This document shows positions 55,436-64,000 of a stretch of DNA of 64,000 nt, piece after piece. The notes beneath the pieces are model-generated. The model saw only the letters and a program-made list of their open reading frames with translations, did not search any database and was not told the origin of the DNA. A program made the position numbers and the translations under genes. Position 1 is the stretch's first letter. Every line of letters begins with the position of its first letter. This DNA is from Przewalskia tangutica (Eukaryota > Streptophyta > Magnoliopsida > Solanales > Solanaceae), in the NCBI GenBank assembly GCA_029844215.1, contig CM056732.1, positions 26,165,501 through 26,229,500 on the forward strand, in the 5' to 3' direction.

Positions 55436-57257
55436 TTTTAATACAATCACCTATAATCTTTTTGATTTACTAATATCATAGCTTGATTTTCTACTTTAAG
55501 AAACATAAGCATTAAAATCAAACAATATCATAATCTAAGAATTTCTACTTTATCGTAAGCATAAGCACTAGAAAATAACTTATCCAAATATAATTAAAAC
55601 ATATAAGTAAAGGAATCGTACTCTTGCCGTGAATCTCGATCACCGGAATATCCTCTCTCGCCGCTTCCCCGTCGCCGCCTCGTATGGTACTAATTCGCCA
55701 GAGCTTGGGACAGTCTCAACAGCTTCTTTCCGAGCATTCCAACAAGAGTCAAGGTTCCTAGACTTAACACGCGTTTAACTATATATCTTTCAAAGTTAAT
55801 TCCTAGTTCTTATGATTCTTTTAGCAGATTTTCTTTAGACTACGATATGTTGATTCCTCGTTCTTACGGTTTCTTTTAGTAGATCTTCTTCTTCTACGAT
55901 ATTACTCTGTTTAAGATTATAGACCGATAGAAGGGTTTTAGCTAAACATGATTGTTTTGCTAATATATGTTGTTATGCTAATAGAAGACTAATATTTCTT
56001 TTCTTGAAAGAAAGTGTTTCGGAAGAGAGATTATAGAGAGAGATTATCTTGAAGATTGAAGTTGTATTCCAAAAATTGTTATCTTTTTCTGATACAATGA
56101 GGCTCTTTATATAGATAACCTCAGGGTGCTACAGTACTTGACTCTTACTGTGCGACTTTTACTGTGCGACCTTTACTGTGCGGCCTTTACTATTTGCTAC
56201 AGTATCCGGCGGCTTTACTATTCCTCGCATGTGACTTGTCTTCATCAGGCGACCTTTATCAGACACGCTTTTCTACGGCTTTACTATTCCTGCTACAGTG
56301 AAAGTTACTATTCATGCTACAGTAAAGCTGATAAATTATATTTTTCTGCTGATATTTCGTCCGTGTCTTCGTTTGTTGTCTTGTTTTGCTGGTATCTTCT
56401 TGCTTTCTCTGTGTTTTCCTTGATCTTTGCTGGTACTCGTGCTTTTGTTGAGTTCTCCTTTCTTTTATTTTTTCCTTGCCTTTCTTCGTGATTTCCGCTG
56501 ATATCATGCTTTTTTCTGGACATTTTGCTGATGTCTCGGCTGATATTTTCTTCTTTTCTGCTGATGTCCTTATCTTCCTTACTGATTTGATGGTTTTGTC
56601 CTTCCGCTATTATTGAGATTTTTGTCTTCCTCTTTAAAGCTGATATGTTTTGATTTTTCATCCTTTCGCTGTTGTCTTTGCTTTGCTGCTATTATTCTCT
56701 TTTTGACTTCTTTTGTGTTGTCTTTTTCTTTCTTTCGATGGCATTTTCTCCACCGCTGCTGTCTTTTCTTTCTTTTGTCTTTTCTTTTGTCTTTTTTCAT
56801 CTTTTTGTCTTTTCTTTTTTCACCTTTTTTCATTTCTTTTGTTTTTTCATCTTTTTCATTTCTTTTGTTTTTTTTTTTTTTTTTTTTTTTTTTTCTTTTT
56901 CACCTTTTTTCATTTCTTTTTTCTTTGCGATAAATCGCTCTGGGCTGGTCTTGTTAGCTCATATTTTTTGGGCTTTTTTGTGATAAATCACATTGGGCCT
57001 ATTGTTATCTTGTATCTCATAGTTTTCGGCTTATATGATAAATCATATTGGGCTCTTTGTTATCTTGTATCTCATAGTTTTCGGCTTATATGATAAATCA
57101 TATTGGGCCTGCTGATATCTCATATGATGGGTGTCATGTAATAAAATTACATTATCCCCACGGGCTATTATTCCGCTTTCTGGGTTTCATGTAATAAAAT
57201 TACATTATCCCCATGGGCTATTATTCCATTTTCTGGGTTTCATGTAATAAAATTACA
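55436..57257 (-). promoter_or_regulatory. Common noncoding region NCR9 (inverted)
   Basis: Leader 55436-56100, TATA complement 56106-56113, CAGTAAAGGTCGCA-type repeats 56130-56190, T-expanded tract (56868-56894), palindrome array 56930-57260. It faces NCR8, so the two promoters (54947 + and 56113 -) are convergent. Confidence 0.85.
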
Positions 57258-58292
57258 TTATCCCCATGGATCAGAAGATCCTTCGTCTTTTATGCTCATA
57301 ACTTTTTTGCTGCCTCCGCTGCTATCTCTGAAAGTCATTGGTTTTCTTCTTTGTTTTGTTATAGCCTGATATTGCTCTATCGCCTCCTCGCATGTTTGTG
57401 TTTCAAGTTTATTATTCGCTCATCATGTTAGTAAGTTCGATCGTATCTTGGGCTATTATTTCATGGTTATAGTATATGGTAACCGCTTCTTCTACTTCTC
57501 CTCCTCGTATTTCCAATAATGCTTGCCTTTCCCATTCGATCATATCTTCTAATCTTCCGCTAAGGTTGTTAGTCCAATGGCTCTTTTGTTGCTTAGCCAT
57601 TCTTGAAATCGTTTATTTTGCATGGCATTTCCTTTTTGAATCGTGTTTTCTCCTGAATGGTACTATTCCCGCTGATTTGAAAAGTTGACATAATATAATG
57701 GGTTTTCTGTTAGGTCCGATGACGCATCAAACACTTGTATTCGTATATTCTCGGTCCAAATGTCTCTCATGGATTGACTGATTGTATTATGTTGTTTGTA
57801 ATCGATATGTCTTTGAGGGTATCATCTGTCATGACTTTATCTAGAATCCATACTTAAAAAGTTTATGGACTACCTTTGATCGGTTTTTTCAAGACATAGG
57901 TACTGGGTATTTGCTAAATCTTGATGCCTTAATATGTTAGGGTTGGATTTATAAGTGTAGTACTTTGAGATGGTTTCATAGGTCGTGATGGTATCCGGGA
58001 AAATGTTAATCTTTCACCATTGATGTTATCCGGGATGTTGGTATTTGGGACGTTGATGGCATTTTTAGTAGTCTTGAGTTGAGGTAGGAAAGTCCATTGT
58101 TTCGTGGTATTTTTGGAGATTCTCTGTGTTCTCAGATGTTTGATAATCGTGAAGCATTCTTTCAACCGATCGATCAGCTATTATTTTCCCGAGTATTCCT
58201 TCCGCCTCGTGATTCGATTCCATGGCTTGATTGTCACGATAACTTTGCTTATTATATTGCCGATATAATCTTCGGTCGCCGTTAATCGACAT
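57258..58292 (-). pseudogene. b8, copy B7
   Basis: ATG 58290-58292, stop 57258-57260 (end GSSDPWG). Fragmented by many small changes of the CAG/CTG type. Confidence 0.62.
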
Positions 58293-58408
58293 CTTGGTAT
58301 CATACCAATATATGTTAGGAATTTTCGTGACGATATAAAATCGGATTTTATCTGTACTTTTTTATTCCAATTTCTTCTGGCCAAGATGGTATCTTGGTTT
58401 GTATCTCT

Positions 58409-58712
58409 TTATGGATTTCTTCCATTTATTTCTCGTTAAGTTCTTGGTTAAGTTCTCGCCTTGCTCATATTCCCTGACTTCTTCTTTGAATCCTGAACTT
58501 TGTATTAGTTCTTGCAGTTCCCTTGTTCTTATTTCGGCTAACCTTTGTCTTATTTTATTAAGGTTTTTCACAAGCTTTTTGTATCTATCATGATAATATT
58601 TTCTTCCTGTTTCGTTAGTAACTGTAATAAGCTTATTACGGGCATAATCTTCATATTGTACCCAATAATTTCTTTCGTCTATTAACTTTCTTTTTTCTTC
58701 CTGTAAATCCAT
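58409..58712 (-). pseudogene. b7, copy B7
   Basis: Open from 58712 for about 85 codons, then shifted near 58455 (GAGCAAGGCGAGAAC for GAGCAAGACCGAGAAC), which removes the normal stop. Confidence 0.68.
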
Positions 58713-58743
58713 TATAGGATTTTTATTTCGGGCGTTTGTTAAT

Positions 58744-59240
58744 TTAATCGTGTCCTTTTTGCCTTACGTATTTTCTCCAAAATTTTGATCTCTTTCTATT
58801 ATCTGGCCTTACGTATTTTCTCCAAAATTTAGATCTCTTCCTATTATCTCAAGCGGGTTATTATTTTCCCTGACTTCTTTTCGAAACTTATATTTTCTGT
58901 ATCCTTTTATTAGATATGAGTTTAGGATTCTTATTTTCCTTTTTAAAGTATTTTTTGTTGGTTTTAATTGTTCTCTTGTTATTAGCCGTTTTTCTCCTAG
59001 AGATTCTCTTTTTAATATCATGTTGAACGGTATTAGCGTTCTTCTCCAATCTTTTATTTCTCTGTTTAGTTCTTGTTTATCTAGTAATATTTATCCATAC
59101 TTATTCTTATTGATTCTTCAGTTTGGCTAGGTTTTGTTTGGTGTTTTACTAGTATATGTGGTGGTAATTTAGACACTTCTTTTGTTATTATAGTCGCTTT
59201 AGTATTATTATTTTGAGGGTTCATTATGCTTATCTTGCAT
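58744..59240 (-). pseudogene. b6, copy B7
   Basis: MQDKHNEP region from 59240. Frameshifts near 59213, 59195 and 59090, then 58809-59021 is open (ILKRESLGEKRL onward), with the 45-base repeat at about 58762-58850. Confidence 0.65.
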
Positions 59241-59249
59241 ATTATTTCC

Positions 59250-60052
59250 GTGTTTTTCTTCTATTATTGCATTTGCTTTCAGTAGTGTTCTGTACTGATT
59301 GTGTTCTTGTATTATTTCGAATTATTTATTTCTTCCTGATCGATATTTTCTTTATTAGTATCTTCTTCCCTTTATCTCAGACATCGCTTCTTTTCTACAT
59401 CACTATTTTTAATATTATTTTTACTAGTATTGTATACTCTTTTTCTTCTTTGTGTTCTTGTCATCCGTTGTTCCATAGTACGTAATTCTTCTCTAAATTC
59501 ACTTATTTCGACCTTAATTTTTCTAAATTCTCTTATTTCGATTTTAATTCCTCCTTTGTTTCTCCTAATATCGCTTTAGGTTTTAATTGTGTTTCATGTT
59601 TTTATACATGGTCTTATATTTTTGTACTTTCTAAACAATTCTTCATTAGATAATTTTAATTTCTTGTTTTCTTTTTCTAACTTTGTGATTATTTCTCGTG
59701 GTTTCGATGAACTATTCCTAGTATTTCTTTCTTTTAATCTTTCGTTTGAGGTTTCTTTTACTATTACTTTACTCTTGTGGGGCTTGTGTTTTATATCTTT
59801 ATACTTGGTTTTGTACATTTTATACTTTGCTAATAAGTTTTTATTTGCTTCTTCTAATTCTTCATTTTCTTTTAATAATTCAACACAAATATTTGTTTCT
59901 TTTAAATTATCTGTATTTTTGGTTGGGTTTTCTTTAGGATCTTTCGGATCCTCTTGTTCCATAGGTTTATATTTATACCCTTTTTGTTCTAATATCTCTT
60001 TCGCATGATTTCTTAGAAATGTAACCACGCTATATTCGGTGTTTTTATTCAT
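59250..60052 (-). pseudogene. b5, copy B7
   Basis: Open for 152 codons (59594-60052) with FLRNHAKEILEQ and the coiled coils. It is one codon shorter than B5 in the EE run and is then frameshifted near 59618. Confidence 0.7.
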
Positions 60053-60117
60053 TTTTATTTAAAGTCCTTAAGTTGTACTAATGCTTCTTGCTACTTTCTT
60101 GGTATTTTATTTGACTA

Positions 60118-60342
60118 TTATTTCCTTATTCTTTTTATCCAACCGTTTCCTATGTTTATCCATTCCTTATTGGGTTTATTATTTATCAAATCTCTTAATT
60201 GTTTTATCTCATTTTCTAGTTCTATTTCTCTAGCACTATATTCGAGATATTTAAGTTGTGAATTAATAGCTTCTTCTAGTAATATCTGTTTTATTACCTT
60301 TAATTCTCTTTCCCTTTTATCGACTTTTTCTTGGATATTCAT
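60118..60342 (-). CDS. b4, small coiled-coil protein (intact in B7)
   Basis: 74 codons, identical in length and reading to the B6 copy, with its start overlapping the movement-protein stop as ATGA. Confidence 0.72.
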   Translation of the reverse strand: MNIQEKVDKRERELKVIKQILLEEAINSQLKYLEYSAREIELENEIKQLRDLINNKPNKEWINIGNGWIKRIRK

Positions 60343-61604
60343 ATTTTATTAACAAACCTTGTTTTACCTTGGTCATTAATTCTTATTCCGTTATTATTAA
60401 TTTTATAATCTATCATGGTTAAAAAATCACTTCCTAGTAGTAATTCATTAAAGCTATCGTATTCTACGACTGCTATGTTTATTTTGTACTCTAAATCCTG
60501 AATCTTAAATCTTAGATTAACACTTCGTAACTATTATTTCTCTTTCATTTTCGTGGTAATGGAAAGTCTCGTGGAATCAATCGACAATCCTTTTCATTTA
60601 TCTTACTTATATGTACAAAGCTTTTTACAGCTCCTGTATTTATTTCTGTTATACAATCAGTTGTTGTAATTTCATTGAATATAATTACTTTAATGCTTAA
60701 CCTATTACTTGGCACATTTATTAAATCTAGTGTTCTTGGTATTCCTAAACTTCCTTGTTTTATTAGTGTTTCCCTTTTTATACTTAGTCTAGCTCCTTCT
60801 ATCTGGGGTTTCATCCTTTGTACTATTGTTGTGATTCTTTTATTAAAATCCATTTGTATTTCTTCGGGTATGGTTATTTTAGAGTTCTCTTTGTGTTCTA
60901 TTCTTTCTAGTATGTCTTGATACATTTTTGGTACTAGAATATTCATTTCGTGTTGTTTCCTTACATGATGGTTACCTGTTAAGGCATACACCATTTTTGT
61001 TTCTATACTTATAACTTTACTACCTGGTGGCATCTTTATTCCATCTAATTTATAGTATAATGTTAATGCTAGATCTTTATGTTCATCTTTTAATGAGATA
61101 CTAAAACTGTCTGCAGAAATTTTAATTTCTGATATATCAAGTTTCCTTTTATTATTGATATTAATGCGTCTTGTAGATTTTCTAGTATTCTATCATCTAA
61201 TATGTATATCTGTATGGGTGTATCTATATTTCTTTGAAAATAAGCTTTTATGGTAAATTCTACTCTCCTAGATATATGTTTCGTACTTTTTAGCTTCTTT
61301 TGTTGATAGTTTAGATAATTCTCTTTTATTATATCATCGCTTATCAAATTTATTCTAGCTTTTCCATTTATACTTGTGGTATCTATTATATTCTCATGTT
61401 TTTGTATTATATACCGAACTTCTTTATTTCTTTCAACCATTTTGTTTTAAATATCTTTTTTATTGATAATTCTTCTTGTTCATCTTGTATTTTTTGGTAT
61501 GTTTCTGGTTTAAAACTTAATGTTTGTGTTGTTCCTCCTTCGTATTCATCCATCTGATAATATGTTTTATGTAGATCTGTCGCTATTTCTTTTCCTTTAT
61601 CCAT
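60339..61604 (-). pseudogene. 30K movement protein with protease-like tail, copy B7
   Basis: Start 61602-61604 (MDKGKEIA). Open blocks 61407-61604, 61090-61440 and 60545-61033 (162 codons) cover most of the protein in shifting frames. The 30K core IDTPIQIYILDDRI is near 61190-61235. The block 60545-61033 links the MPPGSK segment to ITEINTGAVKSFVHIS in one frame, proving that the protease-like tail belongs to the same ORF. LLLGSDF lies near 60425-60450, beyond a shift. Cell-to-cell movement function by family; the tail has Asn for the catalytic Asp. Confidence 0.83.
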
Positions 61605-61970
61605 GAGTTAGCTGATTTATAAACTTATATTGTTCTTTTACGACATCATTCAAATCTTTTATTTCACGATCTTGCTTAATTATTTGTCCTATTTTTCTTA
61701 CATTATCATTCTGATTTCTTCTTCTTTTTGCCTTAGCTGTTCCTCCTTTATTGTTAGCCTAAGCTTTAAGTTTTTTATGATGTTTTCTTGTTCAGTAATC
61801 TGTTTGGACTTTTCTGTTATGGTATTATTTGCTTCTGCTATTAGATCCATACTTATTTTACAACTTATTATGTGTTCATTTATATCTTTGTTATATATTA
61901 ATCTTTTTTCTGCTATGTGTTCTAATTGTCTTAGCATGTTCTGTCGTCTTCTTATTATTTCTTCACTCAT
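61597..61970 (-). pseudogene. b2, coiled-coil ORF, copy B7
   Basis: ATG 61968-61970, MSEEIIRRRQNMLRQLEHIA. Open for 90 codons to about 61698, then shifted by base losses (near 61702). The full frame would end INQLTHG overlapping the movement-protein start. Long heptad-rich helix. Function unknown. Confidence 0.66.
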
Positions 61971-61972
61971 TT

Positions 61973-62290
61973 TTAATATTGGTTTATTTCAAACCGTAAA
62001 TCTATTAATAAATCTCTTATTATTAGTTCATGTACTTCTATTTCTCTATTCATTGCGTATATCTTATTTCTTGTTTCTTGGGCATCAAAATATATCTCAT
62101 ATATCTTTTTTAATTCTTCACTGTTGTAAAGTCTGTTGTCTTCTTTTCTCTGAGTCAGCCATTCATTTTGTGTTTTTAATAATTCTTTAGCTTCTATTCT
62201 TGTCTTTATTAATATGTGTTTAATTTCTCGACATTTCCATATCATTTTATTATATTTTATTACTCTATCAAATGATTTAATTGTTTTCAT
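61973..62290 (-). CDS. b1, small ORF (only intact copy)
   Basis: 105 codons from ATG 62288-62290 to TAA 61973-61975. It starts MKTIKSFDRVIKYNKMIWKC and ends LIDLRFEINQY. It keeps the 11 bases missing from B1, B2, B4 and B6. It shares its start pattern and C-terminal LRFE segment with a2 of component A. Helical and basic in the first half, acidic in the middle (EELKKIYEIYFDAQE). The upstream ORF0 stop overlaps its ATG. No known domain. Because it exists in both components it probably serves a function each genome needs in cis or that diverged after duplication. Confidence 0.68.
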   Translation of the reverse strand: MKTIKSFDRVIKYNKMIWKCREIKHILIKTRIEAKELLKTQNEWLTQRKEDNRLYNSEELKKIYEIYFDAQETRNKIYAMNREIEVHELIIRDLLIDLRFEINQY

Positions 62291-62437
62291 TCTGAATTCC
62301 AATTTTCTGTATCAAACTGTTCTAAGTTGTTTTCGCTAGATCTATCAAATTGGTATGCATAATCATTTAATCTATTATGTTCATAATTTTTGTTTATATC
62401 CAAATCTGTTATTGTTCTATTTAAGGCTCTGATACCA
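62287..62437 (-). pseudogene. ORF0 3' part, copy B7, fused to host sequence
   Basis: The component-B part of ORF0 is intact (ends NWNSE). Its leader-encoded N-terminus is absent because integration cut at the primer site. By chance the host flank keeps the frame open to 62490. Confidence 0.45.
62425..62437 (-). other. tRNA-Met primer-binding site (B7) at host junction
   Basis: GGCTCTGATACCA, the full complement of TGGTATCAGAGCC. Viral sequence ends about 6 bases further (62443). Confidence 0.92.
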
Positions 62438-62443
62438 TTTTCT

Positions 62444-62979
62444 TTATTGTGCATTGGAGAATTTTGCATCCTCATATATTTTGCATCCATTACTACCTAC
62501 ACATGACTGTGCCATATTTTGAGGGTTGCATTCTCATCTACTCAGTTGTACATTGTTCATATTCTCGCATTAGCTTTTCATTCATCATAAATTAAAACAT
62601 AAAAAAAAAAAATTTAAAAAAATGCTTACCTGATCGCCTTGATAGCGTCAAGATGCAACCTTACCCAGTTCAACATCTTCATTACGTAAACCGACATTTT
62701 AAGGAATTCAGTGCAAGAAAATGGCAATAGATAGGAAAAAGCAGGCCAACTAGGTCTTCAGTGCAAACCAAGAATGCAAGCGTCAAGAGCCAAAGCTACA
62801 GAGTCGACGCTAATCAACCACTCATTTCCTAAAAAACTCATAAGTTTTCTTTGAGTGCAGGATCTTCATATCAGCAAAGGCAGAAACACAACAATAAACC
62901 CATGCGGGTCACAAATGCACAACGTCTATGCAATGACGCTATCTCAACCCAGACGGGTCACAAAGCAGGTACGCCCCTA
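62444..62979. other. Host flanking DNA, no gene seen
   Basis: This sequence has no match elsewhere in the window. There is an A-run near 62599-62617. I see no long open frame, RNA gene or terminal repeat. Words such as TATGCAATGACGC near 62926-62938 and two GACGGGTCACAAA/GCGGGTCACAAA phrases foreshadow the minisatellite that follows. Confidence 0.7.
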
Positions 62980-64000
62980 AACCAACGCCTTTTCATTTTA
63001 TTTTAAGCCTATGCAACGGCTTCATTCATGTTTCGTCCATGCAACGACGAGCATCTGCATTGCGTCCATGCAACGACGCCATTTTATTTTTAAGCCTATG
63101 CAACGCCATTCATGTTTCGTCCATGCAACGGCGAGGATCTCAGATTGGCCCATGCAACGACGTCATTTCATTTTAAGCCTATGCAACGGCTTCATTCATG
63201 TTTCGTCCATGCAACGACGAGCATCTGCATTGCGTCCATGCAACGACGCCATTTTATTTTAAGCCTATGCAACGGCTTCATTCATGTTTCGTCCATGCAA
63301 CGACGAGCATCTGCATTGCGTCCATGCAACGACGCCATTTTATTTTAAGCCTATGCAACGGTTTCATTCATGTTTCGTCCATGCAACGATTTAACATCTG
63401 CATTAAGGCCCATGCAACGACGCCATTTTATTTTAAGCCTATGCAACGGCTTCATTCATGTTTCGTCCATGCAACGACGAGCATCTGCATTGCGTCCATG
63501 CAACGACGCCTTTTCATTTTATTTTAAGCCTATGCAACGGCTTCATTCATGTTTCGTCCATGCAACGACGAGCATCTGCATTGCGTCCATGCAACGACGC
63601 CATTTTATTTTAAGCCTATGCAACGGCTTCATTCATGTTTCGTCCATGCAACGACGAGCATCTGCATTGCGTCCATGCAACGACGAGCATCTGCATTGCG
63701 TCCATGCAACGACGCCATTTTATTTTAAGCCTATGCAACGGCTTCATTCATGTTTCGTCCATGCAACGACGAGCATCTGCATTGCGTCCATGCAACGACG
63801 CCATTTTATTTTAAGCCTATGCAACGCTTTATTCATGTTTCGTCCCATGCAACGATTGCATCTGATTGCGTCCATGCAACGACGCCATTTTATTTTAAGC
63901 CTATGCAACGGCTTCATTCATGTTTCGTCCATGCAACGACGAGCATCTGCATTGCGTCCATGCAACGACGGCATTTTATTTTAAGCCTATGCAACGGCTT
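62980..64000 (+). repeat. Minisatellite, 86-base unit made of three ATGCAACG submonomers
   Basis: Tandem array to the window edge. Unit starts (ATGCAACGGCTTC) at 63181, 63267, 63353 and 63441 give spacings of 86, 86 and 88. Each unit contains ATGCAACG three times, about 28-29 bases apart, each followed by a different tail. Some units lack or gain a submonomer (63061-63180, 63660-63700, 63830-63870). It is GC-richer than the viral block and clearly host-type satellite DNA. Confidence 0.93.

Larger units (their letters stand above)
55436..62443 (-). mobile_element. Endogenous pararetrovirus component B, copy B7 with NCR9 (inverted, host junction)
   Basis: Minus-strand unit from the primer site (62425-62437) to a leader cut at 55436. 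Viral identity extends only about 6 bases beyond the primer site to 62443, then host sequence begins. It is the only copy with intact b1. The missing upstream NCR means there is no viral promoter in front of its genes. Confidence 0.88.

Noticed and set aside
1..62443. LTR retrotransposon cluster with NCR as LTR
   Set aside because: No integrase anywhere, a 30K movement protein is present, B7 begins at the primer site with no repeat between it and host DNA, and junctions show no target duplications.
62287..62490. Virus-host fusion ORF as a new gene
   Set aside because: The host part is only about 17 codons and open by chance; there is no promoter or conserved feature.
63011..63984. Open frames of up to 204 codons in the minisatellite
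   Set aside because: The unit is 86 bases, not a multiple of three, so the frame rotates through the array; openness reflects absence of stop codons in the repeat.
62980..64000. CRISPR-like array
   Set aside because: The spaces between ATGCAACG words are themselves repeated, not unique spacers; this is a tandem satellite in plant DNA.

Overview
The window is plant nuclear DNA. Positions 1 to about 62,443 are a dense cluster of integrated plant pararetrovirus (family Caulimoviridae) copies. Beyond it lie about 0.5 kb of host DNA without a recognisable gene and a GC-richer minisatellite that runs off the right edge. The assignment rests on a capsid/zinc-knuckle/aspartic-protease/reverse-transcriptase/RNase H reading frame with no integrase after it, a 30K-type movement protein, a primer-binding site matching plant initiator tRNA-Met (TGGTATCAGAGCC), and a noncoding region with one TATA promoter and a long leader ending at that site. 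I cannot name the host species or virus genus.

Two kinds of viral unit are present. Component A (two copies: A1 at 1861-6933 +, A2 at 31238-36358 -) carries small ORFs a1, a2, a3 and the capsid-to-RNase H polyprotein, but no movement protein. Component B (seven copies, B1-B7, plus a 3' tail, B0) carries small ORFs b1 and b2, the movement protein (with a degenerate protease-like tail), b4, a capsid-like b5/b6 region, b7 and b8, but no polymerase. Both end in the same roughly 2 kb common region (NCR) and share the first ~50 bases after the primer site. B keeps diverged versions of several A genes. This is the arrangement expected of a two-component (bipartite) pararetrovirus genome of about 7 kb per component.

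Layout: B0 tail and NCR1 (1-1860 +), A1 (1861-6933 +), NCR2, B1 (9045-13924 +), NCR3, B2 (16190-21261 +), NCR4 ending inside the primer site at 23132; inverted NCR5 and B3 (23133-28846 -); a leader scrap (+); inverted NCR6, A2 and its leader (29208-36770 -); B4 (36771-42022 +); inverted NCR7 and B5 (42023-48492 -); B6 and NCR8 (48493-55435 +); inverted NCR9 and B7 (55436-62437 -); host DNA; minisatellite (about 62,980-64,000 +). Several junctions fall in or beside the primer site, where minus-strand DNA synthesis starts.

In a living virus, A would supply capsid, protease, reverse transcriptase and RNase H, and B would supply cell-to-cell movement and probably the last-ORF protein (a transactivator candidate). 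No copy here looks fully intact: most genes carry frameshifts or stops. Many copy-to-copy differences sit on CAG/CTG trinucleotides, so part of the damage may be consensus error at CHG-methylated DNA rather than real decay. The facing promoters and long inverted repeats suggest the locus could make double-stranded viral RNA.
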